The notes beneath the pieces were generated by a model. That model did no database searches and was not told where the DNA came from. It saw nothing but the letters and a program-made list of their open reading frames with translations. This document shows positions 60,078 through 64,000 of a stretch of 64,000 bases of DNA, one piece after another. The DNA is from JACCZX01 sp963791315. GTDB lineage: Bacteria > Pseudomonadota > Gammaproteobacteria > Burkholderiales > Burkholderiaceae_F. The translations under genes and the position numbers were made by a program. How positions within the stretch are numbered: the first letter of the stretch is position 1; each line of letters starts with the position of its first letter. The stretch is taken from the NCBI GenBank assembly GCA_963791315.1, contig CAWBRQ010000015.1:23887-87886 (forward strand), in the 5' to 3' direction.

Positions 60078-60828
60078 CCAAGCCAGTCGTGACGCACGCA
60101 CTAATCTTGGCTGCGGGCCGCGGCGAGCGCATGCGGCCGTTGACGGATACAACGCCCAAGCCGCTATTGCGAGCGGGTGGCAAGCGGCTGATCGAATGGC
60201 AGATCGAAGCGCTCGTGCGCGCCGGCATACGGGCAATCGTGATCAATGTGGCGCACCTGCCGGAGCAGTTTGATTCCGCACTTGGTGATGGCCGGCGTTA
60301 CGGTGCCGCGCTGCGCTATTCGCGCGAGGGCGAAAGCGCCGACGATGCACTGGAATCACTGGGCGGAATCGTCAAGGCGCTACCGTGGCTTGGCGATGTT
60401 CCGTTTATCGTCACCAGCGGCGATATCGTCACCGAGTATCCGTATCACCATTTGCACTCGGTAGCTGAGGGTCAACAGCGAGGCGACGCAGATGCGCATC
60501 TGGTGCTGGTCGAGAATCCATCCTTTCACCTGCGCGGCGATATGGGACTTACGAACGGGCTTATCGATCCCGATGCGGAACCGCGCATGACATACGCAAA
60601 TATCGGGGTCTTCTCGCCTCGTCTGTTTGGTGGTGTTGCGAGGTGCTTTGCGGGGTGGCCGCGCACCGCTGTTTCCGTGGCTGTACGAAGCAGCGCGTGC
60701 GGGCCGCGTGAGCGGTGAGGTTTACCGTGGGCATTGGTGGAACTGCGGGCACGCCTCACGATCTGGCGCAGGTCGATGCCGACTTGACGCGTGTATCAAA
60801 TCAGGCTGCCTCGGAGCAGGCGCGGTGA
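60074..60828 (+). CDS. murU: N-acetylmuramate alpha-1-phosphate uridylyltransferase (frameshift)
   Basis: About 250 residues from GTG 60074. Nucleotidyltransferase signature LAAGRGERMRPLTD, TPKPLLRAGGKRLIEW, INVAHLPEQF, DDALESLGGIVKALPWLG and SGDIVTEY. A shift near 60655 leads to FPWLYEAARAGRVSG, YRGHWWNCGTPHDL and the stop TGA 60826-60828. Second step of the MurNAc recycling shortcut with AmgK. The pepP gene often found next in relatives is missing; a UbiH-family gene follows with GTGA overlap. Confidence 0.88.
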
Positions 60829-62016
60829 CGATGGCATCAGACGGCGCGACACGCATGCCGATCGCCATTTTGGGGGGCGGGCCAGTTGGACTCGCGGTGG
60901 CGCTGTTACTCGCCAAACGCTCGGTGTCGAGCGTCGTATTCGATGCTCGCAGCGTCGAGCAGGCTAGCGCCGACAGGCGGTTGCTCGCGCTTTCGCTTGG
61001 CTCGCTGCATACCCTCGGCGCGATAACCGAGCTTTCACGCACAGCGAGAAACGCCCGCGCTCGCTCCGATCAACACGGTTATCGTGTCCTCGGTCGGTCA
61101 GTACGGGCGTGCCGTGATCGGCGAGCGCGACGTGGGTGCGGAAATGCTTGGTGCGACGATCCGCTATGGCGATTTGGTCAAGGCTCTGTCGGCTGCGGCT
61201 GACGCCGAGAAGCTTGTTTCGGTGCGTCGTCCGCTGAAGGTCGAGGCGATACGGCAATCACCGTCGAGCGTAGAAATCGAATTGCAGCGGCAACCATCTT
61301 TCACCGCGCCTTTGGCGCTCAGCGCTGAAGGTTTGGGTACGGAGCCGATCGCGTCTGCCCAGTATTCAGCGTTGATCGCCGATCTTGACGTGACCGGACT
61401 CGAACGCGGCACTGCGTGCGAGCGATTTACGCGCGACGGTCCGTTGGCGTTGCTGCCATTGCCCGAGCAGGCGAGCGCTGGGGCGCGAAAGATGGCGCTG
61501 GTCTGGTGCATTCGAACGCGCAGGCTGACCGGCGCGGCGCACTTGGTGACCAAGAATTCCTTGCGGAACTCAGCTCCCAACTAGGCGAGCGCAATCTGCG
61601 CGTCGTGGCATTGCAGTCTCGAAAACGCTTCCCGCTGCACGAGCGTGCGCGAAACGATCTCGTCGAGCATCAGGTCGTTGTTGGGAAATGCGGCGCAGAC
61701 GTTGCATCCGGTAGCGGGTCAGGGTCTGAATCTGGGGTTGAGGGACGGGGCTGTTCTGGCGGAGCTGATTGGCGCGGCCTATGCCGCGATTGACGCGCCG
61801 GCTCGTGATCCAATCTCCGCACTGCACGCTTACGCGCAATCGCGCCGCGCCGATCGCGCTGCGATCGTGGCGCTCACTCGCACCGCGCCTTCATTTTTTT
61901 CGACGCGCTTTGCACCGATAGCACTGGCCAGATCAATCGGGCTTACTACATTGGCGGTTGTGCCGAATTTGCGACGCCAATTCGCACGGTTGCTGATGTT
62001 CGGCGTACGCTTTTAG
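60825..62016 (+). CDS. ubiH: UbiH/UbiF-family FAD monooxygenase (frameshifts)
   Basis: About 396 residues from GTG 60825 or ATG 60831. AILGGGPVGLAVALLLA is the FAD-binding dinucleotide loop. Shifts near 61060 and near 61510 and 61680 must be crossed to follow GATIRYGDLVKALS, ERFTRDGPLALLPLP, RFPLHERARN and the family box HPVAGQGLNLGLRD. Aromatic hydroxylase of ubiquinone synthesis; UbiH is the likely position-specific member, but other family members cannot be excluded. Followed by a 98-base spacer before dusB. Confidence 0.82.
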
Positions 62017-62114
62017 CGTCGATCGCTCGCATAACAGTTTTTGCTCCAGCATCTTCGTTAATATCCGCGCTCGCTCGCCCCGCACCCTTTTCTTGTTTCC
62101 AACTTTCGATCGCA

Positions 62115-63109
62115 ATGGTCATCGGCCCGTACGTGCTGCCCAATAACGTTTTTGCCGCACCGATGGCCGGAGTGACGGATCGCCCATTTAGGAGACTGTG
62201 CAAAGCGTTGGGCGCGGGCTATGCGGTGTCCGAGATGGCCGCGTCTAATCCCCGTCTGTGGGCGAGTGAGAAAACCGCGCGGCGCTTGAATCACGATGGA
62301 GAGCGTGCGCCGGTGGCGGTTCAGCTAGCCGGCGCCGATGCGCAGATGCTGGCCGAGGCCGCGCGCTACAACGTTGATCGTGGCGCCCAAATTATTGATA
62401 TCAACATGGGATGCCCGGCGAAGAAGGTGTGCAACGTGGCTGGGATCTGCGTTGCTGAAAGACGTGTCGCAGGTGGCGCGCATCCTGGCGGCGGTGGTCG
62501 CCGCCGTCGACGTGCCGGTGACGTTGAAGTTTCGCACCGGGTGGGACGTGCCCAACAGAAACGCCGTCGAGATTGCGCGTCTGGCTCAGGCGAACGGGAT
62601 TGCCGCTTTAACGTTGCATGGCCGCACGCGGCAGTGTGGCTTTACCGGTCACGCGGAATACCAGACGATTCGCGAGGTCAAGCGCGCCGTCACGATTCCA
62701 GTCATCGCCAATGGGGACATCGACACGCCGGAAAAGGCCAGTCTCGTACTCGACGAGACGGGGGCAGACGCGGTGATGATTGGTCGCGCAGCGCAGGGCC
62801 GCCCATGGATTTTCCGCGAGATCGCGCACTATCTGGTAACCGGCTCGCATTGCCGCCGCCAAGAGTTGACGAAGTGCGCGCGCTGCTGCTCGATCATCTT
62901 GATGATCATTACCGGATTACGGCGACTCTGGTGTGCGCACCGCTCGCAAACACATCATCTGGTACACGCGGCGGCTTGCCGGCGGTCAGCAGTTTTGCGA
63001 GCGAATGAACGCGATCGACGGCTGCGCGGAACAGGCGCGCATCGTCGATCATTTTGCGGAGCTGGGCGAGCGATCAGAACGGCTTGTTTACAGCCCGACT
63101 TTGCATTGA
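62115..63109 (+). CDS. dusB: tRNA-dihydrouridine synthase B (frameshifts)
   Basis: About 331 residues from ATG 62115. APMAGVTDRPFRRLC, NMGCPAKKVCNVAG with the catalytic Cys, a shift near 62447, then PVTLKFRTGWD, LHGRTRQCGFTGHAEY, VIANGDIDTPEKA and GADAVMIGRAAQGRPWIF. Shifts near 62860-62920 lead to RKHIIWYTRRLAGG and the stop TGA 63107-63109. FMN enzyme reducing specific uridines in tRNA. Forms the conserved dusB-fis pair. Confidence 0.9.
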
Positions 63110-63170
63110 GGAAAGAAGATGGCTAGAGGGTTGGGAAGATCAGTGACGGCGACAGGCGCACGGCGGACGA

Positions 63171-63507
63171 ATGAGCAGCGAGGTCGGGGAATCGAACAGC
63201 GAGGGCAAAGACGGCGGTCACCGCATCCGCAACGCGATTTGCCTACCCAACCAGCGAGCGCGTCAGCCGCGCACGCAGCGGTGAGACTCTTGAACAATGC
63301 GTTCTGCGCAGCCTTGAACAGTACTTTGCTGATCTTGACGGTTCGCGTCCGCACACGTGTTGGACATGGTGACCACGGCCGTCGGGCGGACCGTTGCTGC
63401 AGTTTGCGATGAACCGGTGCGACGGCAACCAGTGCGCGGCCGCGGAGCTGCTCGGAATCAATCGCAACACGTTGCGCAAGAAGCTGCAGCAATATCGATT
63501 GCTATGA
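63171..63507 (+). CDS. fis: Nucleoid protein Fis (frameshifts)
   Basis: No long open frame, but the protein is clear. A likely ATG at 63171 (MSSEVGESN) leads through shifts to LEQCVLRSLEQYFADLDG, then VLDMVTTAV, and a final frame with LLQFAMNRCDGNQC, AAELLGINRNTLRKKLQQ and YRLL before TGA 63505-63507. The last part is the helix-turn-helix of Fis. DNA-bending growth-phase regulator. Its stop overlaps the purH ATG. About three indels within 330 bases. Confidence 0.85.
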
Positions 63508-64000
63508 GCTTGGTCAGCCGCCGGTGGGCGCTGCTGAGCGTTTCCGACAAGACCGGTGTCGTAGAACTTGCTCGGCGGCTGGCACGCTGGCTTTGACCTT
63601 CTGTCTACCGGCGGCACTGCAAAGTTGTTGAGCGAACGCGGCATTGCAGTTACCGAAGTTGCGCAGCACACCGGCTTTCCCGAGATACTTAATGGGCGCG
63701 TAAAGACGTTGCATCCACGCATCCACGCGGGCCTGCTCGCGCATAGGCCGGATGGTGCACACATGCGCGCACTGGCCGATCACGGGATCGACCCGATCGA
63801 AGTACTTGTCGTCAACCTCTATCCGTTCGAGCAAACCGTAGCGCGTGCCGAGTGCTCGTTCGACGACGCGATCGAGAATATCGATATCGGTGGCCCTGCG
63901 ATGTTGCGAGCCGCCGCGAAGAATCACCAAAGTGTCACCGTTGTTGTCGATCCGGCGGACTATGCGCTGGTGCTCGGTCAGCTTCGAAGTGCAGATGGCG
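63504..64000 (+). CDS. purH: Bifunctional IMP cyclohydrolase/AICAR formyltransferase, 5' part (one frameshift)
   Basis: First ~165 residues only; the gene runs off the window. ATG 63504 overlaps the fis stop. WALLSVSDKTGVVELARRLA, then one extra C near 63583, then DLLSTGGTAKLLSERG, GFPEILNGRVKTLHPRIHAG, VVNLYPFEQT and IENIDIGGPAMLRAAAKNH, which together are the MGS-like IMP cyclohydrolase domain. Last two steps of purine synthesis. The fis-purH order is as in other betaproteobacteria. Confidence 0.92.

Noticed and set aside
59708..60718. A 336-codon open frame spanning the end of amgK and most of murU
   Set aside because: AmgK's C-terminus continues in another frame to 60077 and murU begins at GTG 60074. 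The apparent fusion comes from a shift near 59820.
47700..63600. Large-scale pseudogenisation as in a reduced or host-restricted genome
   Set aside because: Essential genes are affected with motifs fully preserved, base composition is high in GC, and neighbouring genes are intact.
1..64000. CRISPR arrays, insertion sequences, integrases or phage genes
   Set aside because: No short regularly spaced repeats, transposase motifs or phage genes were found; the repeated sequences are paralogous glycan genes.

Overview
The window looks like a chromosomal segment of a GC-rich betaproteobacterium, probably of or near the Burkholderiales. The evidence is gene order in the right half: waaC-waaA, then tolC/rhodanese/pcm; miaB-ybeZ-ybeY-corC-lnt-glyQ-glyS-plsC; rsmA-pdxA-surA-lptD facing amgK-murU; and ubiH-dusB-fis-purH. 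These blocks are typical of betaproteobacteria. The placement is inferred from synteny and protein motifs; no search was run.

The left half (1 to about 33.8 kb) is a large surface-polysaccharide locus. It holds two asparagine-synthetase-like amidotransferases, two related GT4 glycosyltransferases, a polytopic membrane protein, eight putative SAM methyltransferases and a two-part ABC exporter (Wzt at 5-6.5 kb, Wzm at 26.5-27.4 kb on the other strand). It also has an AlgD-type GDP-mannose 6-dehydrogenase, a polyprenol-phosphate-type GT2, a Gfo/Idh/MocA oxidoreductase, a flippase-like membrane protein and nucleotide-sugar genes for dTDP-rhamnose (rfbA, C, D; no rfbB here), GDP-mannose (manC, manB) and UDP-galactose (galE). 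The likely output is an ABC-exported O-antigen or capsule containing mannuronate, perhaps amidated, and methylated sugars. A recurring short protein module (core G-x-GRYS-x-W ... VFFSS/VVFSxSD) is found four times in three genes of this locus and is the most unusual feature.

From 33.8 to 38.7 kb lie LPS core genes (waaC, waaA), then tolC, a rhodanese and pcm on the minus strand. From 38.8 to 47 kb come thiD, a CAT-anticodon tRNA, a small lipoprotein, miaB, a large zinc metalloprotease and ybeZ-ybeY-corC, all with intact frames. From 47 to 64 kb the genes are conserved housekeeping genes (lnt, glyQS, plsC, a YgjP-like protease, rsmA, pdxA, surA, lptD, amgK, murU, ubiH, dusB, fis, purH). Nearly all are broken by several one- or two-base shifts.

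Because many of the broken genes are essential and their full protein signal can be followed by switching frames, I read the shifts as sequence errors, not gene decay. Coordinates of frameshifted genes span the whole reconstructed gene. No CRISPR array, insertion sequence, prophage, rRNA or intergenic gap over about 300 bases was seen.
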